DNA of 64,000 nt from Variovorax sp037204085 (GCF_037204085.1 NZ_JBBCBW010000027.1:9027-73026), one strand, 5' to 3'; numbered from the stretch's first letter, positions 26,870 to 36,325 are shown. Notes: generated from the letters alone by a model not told the origin. Program-made: numbers and translations.

Positions 26870-27862
26870 TCAATCCGCCTTGATGCCCGCCGCCTTGATC
26901 ACCTGGGCCCACTTCTCGACTTCGGATTTCTGGAAGGCCGCGATCTTTGCCGTGCTCAGGTCCGCGGGCTCCATGCCGAAGCCCTTGAGCTTCTCCTGCA
27001 TTTCGGGCGTTGCAAGAATCTTGCGGATCTCGGTGTGCAGCCGGTCGACGATGGGCGCCGGCGTGCCCGCGGGCACGAAGATCGCCTGCCACGACAGCAC
27101 CTCGAAGTCCTGCAGGCCCGCAATGCCGGACTCCGCAACCGTCGGCACGTCGGGCATCGAAGCCAGGCGCTTGGCAGAGGTGACGGCAATCGCGCGCAGC
27201 TTGCCGCTCTGCACGTGCGGGCCTGCCACCACGCTGGTGTCGAACATCATGTCGACCTGGCCGCCGATCACGTCCTGGATGGCCGGGCCGCTGCCCTTGT
27301 ACGGAATGTGCGTGAACTTGACGCCGGACTTGAACGCCAGCAGCTCGAGCGACAGGTGCTGCGACGTGCCCGTGCCGGCGGACGCCGACGAAAGCCCGCC
27401 CGACTTCGTCTTGCTGGCTTCCAGCACGTCCTTCAAGGTCTTGTAGGGGCTCGCCTGGTTCACCACCAGCACCAGCGGGTTGGTGCCGATGAGCGTGACG
27501 GGCGCAAACGACTTCTGCGGGTCGTAGCCGAGCTTAGGGTACAGGCTGATGTTGATTGCGTGCGAGCTGATCGTACCGCCCACCATCGTGAAGCCGTCGG
27601 GTGCGGCGCGCGCGCCGATTTCGGAGCCCACGCTGCCGCCGGCGCCGCCCTTGTTGTCGATGATCACGCTCGTGCCCAGCACCGTGCCGAGCTTCTGCCC
27701 GATCAGGCGGGCCAGCACGTCGGTGGTGCCGCCCGCAGGGAACGGCACGAGATAGGTAATGGCCTTGCCTGTGGGCCAGTTGCCGGTGCCCTGCGCGAAG
27801 GCGGGCAGGCCCACGGCAATCGAAGAGGCGAGGGCGGTGCGGATGAGTGTGCGGCGTTGCAT
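26870..27862 (-). CDS. Bug-family tripartite tricarboxylate transporter binding protein
   Basis: The 330-residue protein begins with a signal peptide (RRTLIRTALASSIAVGLPAFA, cleaved near residue 23) and shows the TctC/Bug pattern: ITYLVPFPAGGTTDVLARL, then IIDNKGGAGGSVGSE and YVPYKGS-type sequence (HIPYKGSGPAIQDVIGG). Bug proteins bind organic acids in the periplasm. No TctA or TctB membrane gene is present here, as is common for orphan Bug genes. It is the last gene of the minus-strand uronate operon, 35 nt after the lactonase. Confidence 0.9.
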   Translation of the reverse strand: MQRRTLIRTALASSIAVGLPAFAQGTGNWPTGKAITYLVPFPAGGTTDVLARLIGQKLGTVLGTSVIIDNKGGAGGSVGSEIGARAAPDGFTMVGGTISSHAINISLYPKLGYDPQKSFAPVTLIGTNPLVLVVNQASPYKTLKDVLEASKTKSGGLSSASAGTGTSQHLSLELLAFKSGVKFTHIPYKGSGPAIQDVIGGQVDMMFDTSVVAGPHVQSGKLRAIAVTSAKRLASMPDVPTVAESGIAGLQDFEVLSWQAIFVPAGTPAPIVDRLHTEIRKILATPEMQEKLKGFGMEPADLSTAKIAAFQKSEVEKWAQVIKAAGIKAD

Positions 27863-27897
27863 GGCGAGGTCTCCTTTGATGATGTTGCGGGTCGTCG

Positions 27898-28986
27898 TCA
27901 CGGCGTGTCGACGATTTCGATCCAGTTCGGGTTCTTGCCCACGCTGATGCGCGAAGGCTTGCCCAGGGCGCCGGTCGCCGGGTCGATGGCGTACAGCGCA
28001 ACGCTGTGCGACTCCTGCCCGGCGGCAATCAGGTAGCGGCCGCTCGAATCGATGGCGAAGCCGCGCGGCGTTTTTTCGGTCGGTGTCTGGCCGAGCGGCT
28101 TCAGCTGACCGGTGGACGGGTCCACCCTGAAGGCCGAGAGCGTGCTCGACGTGCGTTCCGATGCATACAGAAAGCGACCGTCGGGCGTCAGGTGCAGATC
28201 GGCCGCCCACGGCTTGCCGGTGAATCCGGGCGGCAGCGTGGTGGTGCTCTGCTCCAGCTTGAGCGTGCCGCGCGCGGCGTCCCAGGCGTACACGTGCAGG
28301 CTCGCGTCGAGTTCGTTCAGCAGGTAGACGCGGCGTTGCGCCTTGTCCCAGACGAAGTGGCGCGGGCCGGACTTCGCGGTGGACATGGTCAGCGGCGGAT
28401 CGTTGGCCGACAGCAGGCCCTTGTCCGCATCGAAGCGCCAGCTCGATACGTTGTCGCCGCCCAAGCTGGTTGCAAGCACGAAGCGGTTGCTCGCGTCCGC
28501 GTGGACGGCGTGCGCGTTCGGCCCGGTCTGCACCAGCTGCTGGATTGCGCCCGCGGCACCATCTTTGCCGATGGCGTTGACCGAGATCTTGCCGCCTTGG
28601 TAGGACGCCGCGAAGAGCCATTTGCCGCTTGCATCGAGATCGATGTTGGCCATGCTGTCGGCCAGGGGCGCTTCGCCGATTTTCTGCAGCTTGCCGGTGG
28701 CCGGGTCGATCGACATGCTGACCACGCGGAACGGCTGCGAACGGAGCGCGGCATGCAGCACGCGCTTGTCGGGGCTCACCGCCATCGGCATCACGGTGCC
28801 GCCGACATTCAGTGCCTGCACCGGCTTGAGCACGCCGAGCGAGCGGTCGAGTTCGAGCACCGAGACCTCCTGGCTGTCGGCGTTGGACACATAGACCCAG
28901 GTGCCCGCCAGGGCGTGGCCCGCGGCAGCCAGCGACAGCAGCGCAACCGCGCCACGCAGCGTGCAAAGAGTGGGCTTGCGGTTCAT
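27898..28986 (-). CDS. Exported lactonase-family beta-propeller protein
   Basis: The 362-residue protein has a signal peptide (residues 1-27, ending in GHALA) and repeated propeller blades with the pattern of 6-phosphogluconolactonase/YbhE and carboxymuconate cyclase relatives (WVYVSNADSQEVSVLELD, LFAASYQGGKISV, GRFLYASERTSSTLS). The export signal separates it from cytosolic 6-phosphogluconolactonase. In this operon it could open an aldonolactone in the periplasm, but that is inference. Its ATG overlaps the stop of the upstream Bug gene (ATGA). Confidence 0.82.
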   Translation of the reverse strand: MNRKPTLCTLRGAVALLSLAAAGHALAGTWVYVSNADSQEVSVLELDRSLGVLKPVQALNVGGTVMPMAVSPDKRVLHAALRSQPFRVVSMSIDPATGKLQKIGEAPLADSMANIDLDASGKWLFAASYQGGKISVNAIGKDGAAGAIQQLVQTGPNAHAVHADASNRFVLATSLGGDNVSSWRFDADKGLLSANDPPLTMSTAKSGPRHFVWDKAQRRVYLLNELDASLHVYAWDAARGTLKLEQSTTTLPPGFTGKPWAADLHLTPDGRFLYASERTSSTLSAFRVDPSTGQLKPLGQTPTEKTPRGFAIDSSGRYLIAAGQESHSVALYAIDPATGALGKPSRISVGKNPNWIEIVDTP

Positions 28987-29969
28987 GGCTTGATATTGAG
29001 TTTGGCGATCAGCGCCTTGAAGTAGGCGTTGTCCTTGGCCAGCGTTTCCTTGAACACCGCGCCATCGGTGTAGACATAGCCGAGGTTCTGCTTGTCCATC
29101 ACTTCATGCATGAGCGGCTCGGCCGCCGTCTTGGCCGTGATCTCGCGCAGCTTTGCCATCACTTCGGGCGGCGTGTTCTTGGGCGCGCCAAGGCCGCGCC
29201 AGGTGCCGATCGACAGGTCGATGCCACGCTCCTTGGCGGTGGGCACCTTGTCGAAGCCCTTCACGCGCTTGTCGGCCATGACCATCAGCACCTTGAGCTT
29301 GCCGGACTGCACATGCGTCGTCACTTCGGCCGGGCTCACCGCCACCGCCTCGATGTGTCCACCCAGCAATGCCAGCACCGCGGGTGCCGCGCCCTGGAAG
29401 GGAATGTGGCCGAACCTGGTGCCGGTCTTATCTTCCAGCGCTGCCGCGGCCAGGTGCCAGATGGAACCATTGCCCGAGTTGCCGACGCGAACGCTCTCGG
29501 GCGACTTCTTTGCCGCGGCCAGGAACTCCTCGATCGTGTTCCAGGGCGCGTCGGCCTTGACGGTGATGGCGGCCGGGTCGGCATTGAGCTGCGCAATCGG
29601 CTGGAAGTCGTCGTAGTTGAACTTGGCCAGGCCCAGGTGCGGCAGCGTGAGAAGCTCCACCGTCAGCACCGCGAGCTTGTAGCCGTCGGGCCGGGAGTTG
29701 ATCACCTCGGTCCAGCCGATGGCACCGCCGGCGCCGGGGCGGTTGACGATCACGATGCTCTGCGACGTGTGCTTGCGGCTCGCTTCGGAGAACGCGCGAG
29801 CCAGGCCGTCCGTGCCGCCGCCCGGCTGGTAGGGCACCAGCAGTTCGATGGCGTGGTTCGGAAAGTTGTTGCTGTTGCTCTGGGCCGTGGCCAGCGCCGC
29901 GTAGCCGAGCGAGAGGCTTGCCGTCGCCGAAAGGGCGGCCAGGCCGCGCAGGAATCTGTTTCTTCTCAT
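28983..29969 (-). CDS. Bug-family tripartite tricarboxylate transporter binding protein
   Basis: The 328-residue protein has a signal peptide (RGLAALSATASLSLGYAALA) and the Bug core: IELLVPYQPGGGTDGLARAF, VIVNRPGAGGAIGWTEV and HIPFQGAAPAVLALLGGH. It is a periplasmic carboxylate-binding protein without membrane partners nearby. It is translationally coupled to the propeller lactonase gene. With the gene at 26870 and the one at 38242, this locus carries three diverged Bug proteins. Confidence 0.9.
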   Translation of the reverse strand: MRRNRFLRGLAALSATASLSLGYAALATAQSNSNNFPNHAIELLVPYQPGGGTDGLARAFSEASRKHTSQSIVIVNRPGAGGAIGWTEVINSRPDGYKLAVLTVELLTLPHLGLAKFNYDDFQPIAQLNADPAAITVKADAPWNTIEEFLAAAKKSPESVRVGNSGNGSIWHLAAAALEDKTGTRFGHIPFQGAAPAVLALLGGHIEAVAVSPAEVTTHVQSGKLKVLMVMADKRVKGFDKVPTAKERGIDLSIGTWRGLGAPKNTPPEVMAKLREITAKTAAEPLMHEVMDKQNLGYVYTDGAVFKETLAKDNAYFKALIAKLNIKP

Positions 29970-30039
29970 TGGTTGTTGTCTCCGTTATTGATCTTGATTC
30001 CGCAAGCCTCGGGGAAAAAGGCTGAAATTCGTCTGGCCG

Positions 30040-30801
30040 TCAGGGCATGTATTGCCCGCCGTTCACCTCGATCACCTGGCCCGTCACGTAGCCCGAAAGC
30101 TGCTCGGAGGCCAGGTAGAGGAAAGCGCCCACGCATTCGTCCGGCGTGCCGATGCGTCCCATCGGAATGCCGGCGCGGAACGACTCGAGCATGGCGGGCG
30201 TGGAAAAGCGGTCCTGGAACGGTGTCTGAATAACGCCGGGCGCGACTGCGTTCACGCGGATCTTGTCGCCGACGAGCTCCCGTGCGAGCCCGTGCGTGGC
30301 CGTGCTCACGAAGCCCTTCGAGCCCGCATACAGGTAGGCGCCGGGGCCGCCGCCGGTGCGTGCCGCAACCGACGTCACGTTGATGATGTTGCCGCCGCCG
30401 TGGGTGCGCATGAGCGGCACCACCTCGCGCGCAAACGCGAGCACCGAGCGTGCGTTGATGTGCATCACTTCGTCGAACAGCGCATCGTCGAACTCCGCAA
30501 TGGGCACGCGCTTCACCAGGCTGCCCGCGTTGTTCACCAGCACGTCGATGCGGCCGAAGCGCGTGGCGGTCTGCTTCACGCATTCGCGGATGGCGGCGGT
30601 GTCGAGCACGTCGCCCTGCAGCGCAAAGGCGTCGCCGCCGGCCTTGCGAATGGTCTCGACGACCTGGTTCGCGGCATCGGCCGAGCTGTTGTAGTGCACC
30701 GCCACGCGCATGCCGCGCGCAGCGAACGCAACGGCCACGGCCGCGCCGATGCCGGTGCTGGCGCCGGTGATGAGCGCTGTCTTGCCTTTGAGGTCTTCCA
30801 T
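30040..30801 (-). CDS. SDR-family oxidoreductase
   Basis: The 253-residue protein has the classical SDR cofactor motif TGASTGIG (residues 12-19), NNAG, a catalytic Ser in NVTSVAAR and the Tyr-x3-Lys pair in YAGSKG. It is a cytosolic NAD(P)-dependent dehydrogenase. Placed between galactarate dehydratase and a Bug protein, it may act on a sugar acid or keto intermediate. The exact step is unknown, because the core pathway is complete without it. Confidence 0.88.
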   Translation of the reverse strand: MEDLKGKTALITGASTGIGAAVAVAFAARGMRVAVHYNSSADAANQVVETIRKAGGDAFALQGDVLDTAAIRECVKQTATRFGRIDVLVNNAGSLVKRVPIAEFDDALFDEVMHINARSVLAFAREVVPLMRTHGGGNIINVTSVAARTGGGPGAYLYAGSKGFVSTATHGLARELVGDKIRVNAVAPGVIQTPFQDRFSTPAMLESFRAGIPMGRIGTPDECVGAFLYLASEQLSGYVTGQVIEVNGGQYMP

Positions 30802-30831
30802 GGTGTTTCCTTTCGAGGTCGTCGAATGAAG

Positions 30832-32439
30832 TCAGGTCACGGGTGCGGGGTTGAACAGCACCAGCGCGTTGTGCAGCTTCCACTGTTCGGCCCAGGTTTT
30901 CTTCCTGCCGCTGGCCACGTCGAGCATCAGGCGGAACATTTCCCAGCCCACGTCTTCGATGGTGGCGTCGCCGTCGGCAATGCGGCCTGCGTTCACGTCC
31001 ATCAGGTCGTGCCAGCGACGCGCAAGGTCGCTGCGCGTGGCGACCTTGATCACCGGCACCTCGGCCAGGCCGTAGGGCGTGCCGCGGCCGGTGGTGAACA
31101 CGTGCAGGTTCATGCCGGCGGCCAGCTGCAGCGTGCCGCAGATGAAATCGCTGGCAGGTGTTGCGGCGTAGAGCAGGCCTTTCTGCCTTGCCTTTTCGCC
31201 CGGCGAGACCACGCCCGAGATCGGCGCGCTGCCGCTCTTGACGATCGAGCCCATGGCCTTTTCGACGATGTTCGAGAGCCCGCCCTTTTTGTTGCCCGGC
31301 GTGGTGTTGGCGCTGCGGTCGACGCGGCCGCGATCCAGGTAGGCGTCGTACCAGGCCATCTCGCGGATCATGGCTTCGGCCACCTCCGGCGTTGTGGCGC
31401 GCGAGGTGAGCTGGTCGATGCCGTCGCGCACCTCGGTCACTTCCGAGAACATCACGGTGGCGCCGGCGCGCACCAGCAGGTCGGTGCAAAAGCCCACGGC
31501 CGGGTTGGCCGTGACGCCAGAGAACGCATCGCTGCCCCCGCACTGCACGCCCACCACCAGCTCACTGGCCGGCACGGTTTCGCGCCTGCGGGCGTTCAGC
31601 CGCTCCAAGTGTTCTTCGGCCTGCCGCATGATCGAGTCGATCATCGACATGAAGCCCACGTGCGCGTCGTCCTGCAGGCACACCACGTCGAGTTTTTCGT
31701 CGGCGGTGGTGCCGATGTCGGCCACATTGCGTTCGTCCACCAGCGCAATGCTGCCGGGCGGCAGCAGGCGCTCGGGCTGCAGCTTTTCGCAGCCCAGGCT
31801 GATGACCATCACCTCGCCGCCGAAGTTCGGGTTGAGGCTGATGTTGCGCAGCGTACGGATCGGGATGACCGCATCGGGCGCATCGATGGCCACGCCGCAG
31901 CCGTAGCTGTGCGAAAGGCCCACCACATCGTCGACGTTGGGGTACTTCGGCAGCAGCTCGGCCTTGATGCGCTGCACCGCAAAGTCGACCACGCCCGCCA
32001 CGCATTGCACGGTCTGGGTAATGGCGAGGATGTTGCGCGTGCCCACCGATCCGTCGAGGTTGCGGTAGCCCTCGAAGGTGTAGCCCTCGAGCGCCGGCTG
32101 CACGGGCGGCTTGACGGTGGCAATTGGCAAGCCCTCGAGCTCGCGCGCGGCGGGCATCTTGAGCAGCCGCTCGTGTACCCAGCTGCCGCGCGGAATGGCC
32201 TTGAGCGCGTAGCCGATCACCACGTTGTAGCGCACGACCGCGTCGCCCTCGGCCAGGTCGGTCAACGCGACCTTGTGGCCCTGCGGCACGTTGTCCACCA
32301 GCACCAGCCCGTCGGCGAACGTGGCGCCCGCCTTCAGCCCGCCGTCGTTGGCAACAATGGCGACGTTGTCCGCCGCGTGCATGTGGATGCGGTGCGGCGG
32401 GCGCGCCGCCGCGGAAGAGGGGAGTGGTGAGTCGGCCAT
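30832..32439 (-). CDS. garD: Galactarate dehydratase (UxaA family)
   Basis: The 535-residue protein begins with an SAF-like domain (HMHAADNVAIV to about residue 90) and continues with the UxaA/GarD catalytic region (YRNLDGSVGTRNILAITQTVQC, GLSHSYGCG, VGVQCGGSDAFSGVTANP). Length agrees with E. coli GarD (523). It dehydrates galactarate to 5-keto-4-deoxyglucarate. The glucarate dehydratase on the opposite strand makes the same product, so the locus handles both aldarates. An altronate dehydratase-like specificity is the main alternative. Confidence 0.88.
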   Translation of the reverse strand: MADSPLPSSAAARPPHRIHMHAADNVAIVANDGGLKAGATFADGLVLVDNVPQGHKVALTDLAEGDAVVRYNVVIGYALKAIPRGSWVHERLLKMPAARELEGLPIATVKPPVQPALEGYTFEGYRNLDGSVGTRNILAITQTVQCVAGVVDFAVQRIKAELLPKYPNVDDVVGLSHSYGCGVAIDAPDAVIPIRTLRNISLNPNFGGEVMVISLGCEKLQPERLLPPGSIALVDERNVADIGTTADEKLDVVCLQDDAHVGFMSMIDSIMRQAEEHLERLNARRRETVPASELVVGVQCGGSDAFSGVTANPAVGFCTDLLVRAGATVMFSEVTEVRDGIDQLTSRATTPEVAEAMIREMAWYDAYLDRGRVDRSANTTPGNKKGGLSNIVEKAMGSIVKSGSAPISGVVSPGEKARQKGLLYAATPASDFICGTLQLAAGMNLHVFTTGRGTPYGLAEVPVIKVATRSDLARRWHDLMDVNAGRIADGDATIEDVGWEMFRLMLDVASGRKKTWAEQWKLHNALVLFNPAPVT

Positions 32440-32473
32440 CGGGAAACGGGATTCGCGTTGCTGGTCTTTGCTG

Positions 32474-33772
32474 TTACTTCACCGCGTTGACGAGGTCAGG
32501 CAGCCACATCGAGAACGCCGGCACGTAGGTCACGAGCATCAGGCAGATCAAAAGAGCACCATAGAACGGCCAGATCGACCGCATCACCTGCCCGACCGAT
32601 ACCCCTCCGATCGCACAGCCTATGAACTGCGTGGTGCCCACCGGCGGCGTGTTCAGGCCGAGCGCGCAGTTGATCAGCATGACAATGCCGAACTGCACCG
32701 GGCTCATGCCGAACTGCATGGCAATGGGCAGGAAGATCGGCGTGCAGATCAGGATCGTGGCCGCCATGTCGAGGAAGGTGCCCAGCACGAACAGCAGCAC
32801 GTTGATCATCAGGAAGATGACCCACGGATCGCTCGAGACGCTGGTCATGAGCTCGCCGGTCTTCTGCGGCACTTCGTACAGCGCCATGAAGTAGCCGAAC
32901 GCGGAAGAGATGCCGATCAGCAGCAGCACCACGCCGGTCGTCTTGCATGCCTTGGCGCAGGCCTTGAGAAAGTCCTTGCGGCTGAGCGAGCGGTAGACGA
33001 GCACCGTGACGCCCAACGCCCACAGCACGGCCGTTGCGGCCGATTCGGTGGCGGTGAACACGCCCGACAGAATGCCCACCAGGATGATCACCACGATCAT
33101 CAAACCGGGCAGCGCGCCGATGAACGCCGCCAGCACCTCGCCCCAGCCGGGGAAGGCGCCGCGAATCGGATAGCCCCGGCGGATCGCCACGTAGTAGGCG
33201 GCGGCCAGGTTGCACACCGTGAGCAGCAGCGCCGGAATGAGGCCCGCCAGAATCAGGCTCAGCACGCTGACCGACGCAATGCCGGTGGTCGCGAGCGTGA
33301 AGATGATCAGGTTGTGCGACGTGGGCATCAGCGCACCCACCAGGGCCGCGTGCGTCGTCACGTTGACGGCGTAGTCGGCGTCGTAGCCTTCCTTCTTCAT
33401 GAGCGGAATCATCACCGAGCCCATGGCCGAGACGTCGGCCACCGGCGAGCCGGCAACGCCGCCGAACAGCGTGCAGCCGATCACGTTGCTCATGCCCAGG
33501 CCGCCGCGCACGTGGCCCACCAGGCTGTTCGCAAAGCGGACGATGCGCTGCGCGATGCCGCCGTAGAGCATGAGTTCACCGGCAAACACAAAGAACGGAA
33601 TCGCCAGGAAAGAGAAGATCTGCATGCCGCCGACCATCTTCTGGAACACCACGGCAACGGGCAGGCCCGCATAGAGCACCGTTGCAACGGAGGCCAGGCC
33701 GATCGAGAACGCGACCGGTACGCCCAGCACCAGCAGCACCAGGAAAACGAGAGAGAGGACAGTCAGTTCCAC
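32474..33772 (-). CDS. TRAP transporter large permease (DctM type)
   Basis: This 432-residue membrane protein has about 12 hydrophobic segments with the DctM pattern (IPFFVFAGELMLYGGIAQRIV, GVAGSPVADVSAMGSVMIPLM, GLNTPPVGTTQF). It couples sodium entry to uptake of a carboxylate delivered by the DctP-type binding protein. It starts with GTG at 33772 and overlaps the small permease by 10 nt. Substrate is probably a hexuronate or aldarate, judged from the operon. Confidence 0.93.
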   Translation of the reverse strand: MELTVLSLVFLVLLVLGVPVAFSIGLASVATVLYAGLPVAVVFQKMVGGMQIFSFLAIPFFVFAGELMLYGGIAQRIVRFANSLVGHVRGGLGMSNVIGCTLFGGVAGSPVADVSAMGSVMIPLMKKEGYDADYAVNVTTHAALVGALMPTSHNLIIFTLATTGIASVSVLSLILAGLIPALLLTVCNLAAAYYVAIRRGYPIRGAFPGWGEVLAAFIGALPGLMIVVIILVGILSGVFTATESAATAVLWALGVTVLVYRSLSRKDFLKACAKACKTTGVVLLLIGISSAFGYFMALYEVPQKTGELMTSVSSDPWVIFLMINVLLFVLGTFLDMAATILICTPIFLPIAMQFGMSPVQFGIVMLINCALGLNTPPVGTTQFIGCAIGGVSVGQVMRSIWPFYGALLICLMLVTYVPAFSMWLPDLVNAVK

Positions 33773-34350
33773 GCGGGCACCACTTCTTCATCGCGCAGCA
33801 GGGCGACGATATGTTCAATCGAAAAAAGCACGATCAGGAGGCCCGCGATCACGAGCGCGAGATAGTCCAGACCCACCGGAATGCCCATCATGGGCTTGAT
33901 GTCGGTCCACTTGAGCGAGGTCCAGATCCAGCCGCTCCACGCCATGATTCCGCCGAAGAGCGCAACCAGCGCATGAATCAGCACTTCGATCTTCAGGCGC
34001 AGCGATTCGGGCAGCAGCACCACCAGCGAGTCGAGCCCGATGTGGCCGGCATCGCGCACGCCCACGGCAACGCCAAGCGCGGTGACATACAGCACCAGCT
34101 GCAGCGCAAGGCCTTCGGCCCAGGTCGGCGTGTCGTTGAAAACATAGCGGCCGACCACCTGGTACTGAACGCACACGATGATGGTGATGAGCATCGCCAC
34201 GGCGAGCATCAGGCTGGCCTTGGAGAGAAACGCGCAGAAGCGGGAATAGGCGTGGTTGGACGGAGGGCGTCCGTTCGGATTGACCAGGTCTTCGAGCTCG
34301 ACCGGCACTCCGGTCGCCATCGTGTCTACCGCGGGAACGGTAAGTGTCAT
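33763..34350 (-). CDS. TRAP transporter small permease (DctQ type)
   Basis: The 195-residue protein has four predicted membrane helices (from about residue 45) and the DctQ pattern (VQYQVVGRYVFNDTPTWAEGLALQLVLYVTALGVAVG). It partners the DctM-type subunit encoded immediately downstream with a 10-nt overlap. A hairpin separates it from the binding-protein gene upstream. Confidence 0.9.
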   Translation of the reverse strand: MTLTVPAVDTMATGVPVELEDLVNPNGRPPSNHAYSRFCAFLSKASLMLAVAMLITIIVCVQYQVVGRYVFNDTPTWAEGLALQLVLYVTALGVAVGVRDAGHIGLDSLVVLLPESLRLKIEVLIHALVALFGGIMAWSGWIWTSLKWTDIKPMMGIPVGLDYLALVIAGLLIVLFSIEHIVALLRDEEVVPAWN

Positions 34351-34374
34351 GGGAATTTCCCTGAATATGGGTGG

Positions 34375-34401
34375 GGCCCTCCCCGCAGAACGGGAAGGGC
34401 C
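34375..34401 (-). promoter_or_regulatory. Intercistronic hairpin between TRAP binding protein and permeases
   Basis: GGCCCTCCCCG and CGGGAAGGGCC pair over 11 positions with one mismatch around a 5-nt loop. It lies just after the binding-protein stop, without a T-run. It could protect the upstream mRNA from 3' decay and give more binding protein than permease. Confidence 0.5.
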
Positions 34402-34409
34402 GGGGCGCG

Positions 34410-35378
34410 CTACTTGTTGTCTTGCACGGCCTTGACCAGGCGCTGCAGGTCAGGCGTCGAGATGAACTTCGTGTAGACCGGCGTCATGGCCGAGCGGAAC
34501 GAGGCCTTGTCCACGTCGGCAACGATCTGGGCGCCGCCCTTGGTCACGACTTCGAGCGACTTGGCTTCCTGCTCGTCCCACTTCTTGCGCTGGAACGCGA
34601 CCGATTCCTTGGCCGTGGCGCGGAACAGGTCCTGGTCGGCCTTGGGCAGCTTGTCGTAGATGGCCTTGGACATCACGAGCATTTCAGGTGCCATGGAGTG
34701 TTCGGTGCGCGAATAGAACTTCACTGCTTCGTAGTGCTTGAAACCGTCGTACGAAGGAATGTTGTTTTCGGCAGCGTCGATGAGACCGGTCTTGAGCGCG
34801 GTGAACACCTCGCCAGCGGGCATTGGCGTGGCGTTGGCGCCCATGGCGCTCACCAGTGCAACCCACAGGTCGGACTGCTGCACGCGGATCTTCAGGCCCT
34901 TGGCGTCGGCCAGCGTCTTCACCGGCTTCTTGGCGTAGATGGAGCGTGCGCCGCTGTCGTAGAAGGCGAGGCCGACCAGGCCTTCGTGCTCGCAGCCCTT
35001 CAGGATTTCTTCGCCGATGGGGCCGTCGAGCGACTTGCGCATGTGGGCGATCGAGTCGAACAGGAAGGGCATCGTCGGCACCAGCGTCTTGGGGCAGATC
35101 GAATTCAGCGCGCTGATGTTCACGCGGTTCATTTCGAGCGCGCCGATCTTGACCTGGTCGAGCGTTTCCTTCTCGCTGCCGAGTGCGCTCTTGTTGAACA
35201 CCTTGATCTTGTATTTGCCGTTGCTGCGCTTGTCGAGCAGTTCGCTCATGTGCTTGACGGCCGCGACGGTGGGGTAGTCGTCGCTGTTGTGCACGTCGGC
35301 CGAGCGGAACTCGACAGCGCTTGCCGTCATCGCGCAGGCGCTGGCGGCCAGTGCAATCAGGTGGCGGGTGTATTTCAT
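34410..35378 (-). CDS. TRAP transporter substrate-binding protein (DctP type)
   Basis: The 322-residue protein has a signal peptide (cleavage near ASA-VEF, residue 22) and the TRAP binding-protein pattern SNGKYKIKVFNKSALGSEKETLDQV, GLKIRVQQSDLW and GLIDAAENNIPSY. The conserved Arg in LKIRVQ forms the salt bridge to the substrate carboxylate in this family. Hexuronates or aldarates are the likely ligands, given the operon (uronate dehydrogenase, lactonase, aldarate dehydratases). Confidence 0.9.
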   Translation of the reverse strand: MKYTRHLIALAASACAMTASAVEFRSADVHNSDDYPTVAAVKHMSELLDKRSNGKYKIKVFNKSALGSEKETLDQVKIGALEMNRVNISALNSICPKTLVPTMPFLFDSIAHMRKSLDGPIGEEILKGCEHEGLVGLAFYDSGARSIYAKKPVKTLADAKGLKIRVQQSDLWVALVSAMGANATPMPAGEVFTALKTGLIDAAENNIPSYDGFKHYEAVKFYSRTEHSMAPEMLVMSKAIYDKLPKADQDLFRATAKESVAFQRKKWDEQEAKSLEVVTKGGAQIVADVDKASFRSAMTPVYTKFISTPDLQRLVKAVQDNK

Positions 35379-35413
35379 TTGTCTTCCTCTTCGGGTTGGT
35401 GGTTAAAAAGCAA

Positions 35414-36325
35414 TCAGAAACGGCATTCGGGTTCCGGCAGACCCTTGATGCCCGGGCGCAGCGCAAAAACGCCGCCCGCCAGCGGTTGATCGGACAGGTC
35501 GCCGCCCGGGCGGATCGATGTCACGAAGAGCGTGTCGAGTTGCGGGCCGCCGAAGGCGCACATGGCGGGCTTCTTGACCGGCACTTCGAGCGAACGGTCG
35601 AGCTTTCCCTCGGGCGTGAAGCGGTGCACCAGGCCTGCGTCGTTGCCGCAGATCCAGTAGCAGCCGTCGGCGTCGACCGCGGCGCCGTCGGGGCGGCCCG
35701 GTAGCGGCTTCATGTCGACGAACACGCGGCGGCCATGCGGAGTGCCGGTGTCGATGTCGTAGTCGAAGGCCCAGATGGTTTGAACCAGCGGATGCGAGTC
35801 CGAGAGGTACATGGTCTTGCCGTCGGGGCTGAAGGCAAGGCCGTTCGGAACGATCATCTGTTCGAACTGCGGGCGCAATGCGGCACCCGCGTTCACGTCG
35901 GCCTGGTAGCGGTACACACGACCGACCTCGTGGGCCGCCGCCATGTCCATTTGCATGGTGCCGGCCCAGAAGCGGCCCTGGCGGTCGCAGCGGCCGTCGT
36001 TGAAGCGCATGCCGTGTTCGGCATGCGCCGCGCTGGCAATGGGGCTCGCGGCCAGCGTGCCGTCTGGGCGCGTTGCGATTGCGAACAGGCCGCTCTCCAT
36101 GCCGGCAATCCATTCGCCCGTGTGGCCTGCGCGCGGTGCGATGCAGGCGAGCATTTCGTCGCCGGCCCAGCGGCTGTGTTCACCCGTCGGGGCGTGCCAG
36201 CGATGCAGGTGCCTGGCCGGAATATCGACCCAATAGAGCGCCTGCTCGTCCGCGCGCCAGACCGGGCTTTCGCCGGTCGCGCATTGCACATCCAGAACGA
36301 GTTCGGCTTTCATGCCGGCAGTCAT
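35414..36325 (-). CDS. SMP-30/gluconolactonase-family aldonolactonase
   Basis: The 303-residue protein is a six-bladed propeller of the SMP-30 family with likely metal ligands Glu19 (TGESPVW), Asn in VPNGLAFSPDG and Asp in GRPDGAAVDADG. It probably hydrolyses the galactaro- or glucarolactone released by uronate dehydrogenase. The start at 36325 overlaps the stop of the uronate dehydrogenase gene (ATGA), which ties the two steps; an internal ATG at 36313 is an alternative. Confidence 0.9.
   Translation of the reverse strand: MTAGMKAELVLDVQCATGESPVWRADEQALYWVDIPARHLHRWHAPTGEHSRWAGDEMLACIAPRAGHTGEWIAGMESGLFAIATRPDGTLAASPIASAAHAEHGMRFNDGRCDRQGRFWAGTMQMDMAAAHEVGRVYRYQADVNAGAALRPQFEQMIVPNGLAFSPDGKTMYLSDSHPLVQTIWAFDYDIDTGTPHGRRVFVDMKPLPGRPDGAAVDADGCYWICGNDAGLVHRFTPEGKLDRSLEVPVKKPAMCAFGGPQLDTLFVTSIRPGGDLSDQPLAGGVFALRPGIKGLPEPECRF

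Noticed and set aside
30052..32430. Open frame of about 790 codons opposite the SDR and garD genes
   Set aside because: It runs through two firmly assigned genes and their gap, is His/Arg/Ala/Gly-rich and shows no domain. It is a composition shadow.
32273..33865. His- and Gln-rich open frame opposite the TRAP permeases
   Set aside because: The composition is the reverse complement of membrane helices; the permease assignment is secure.
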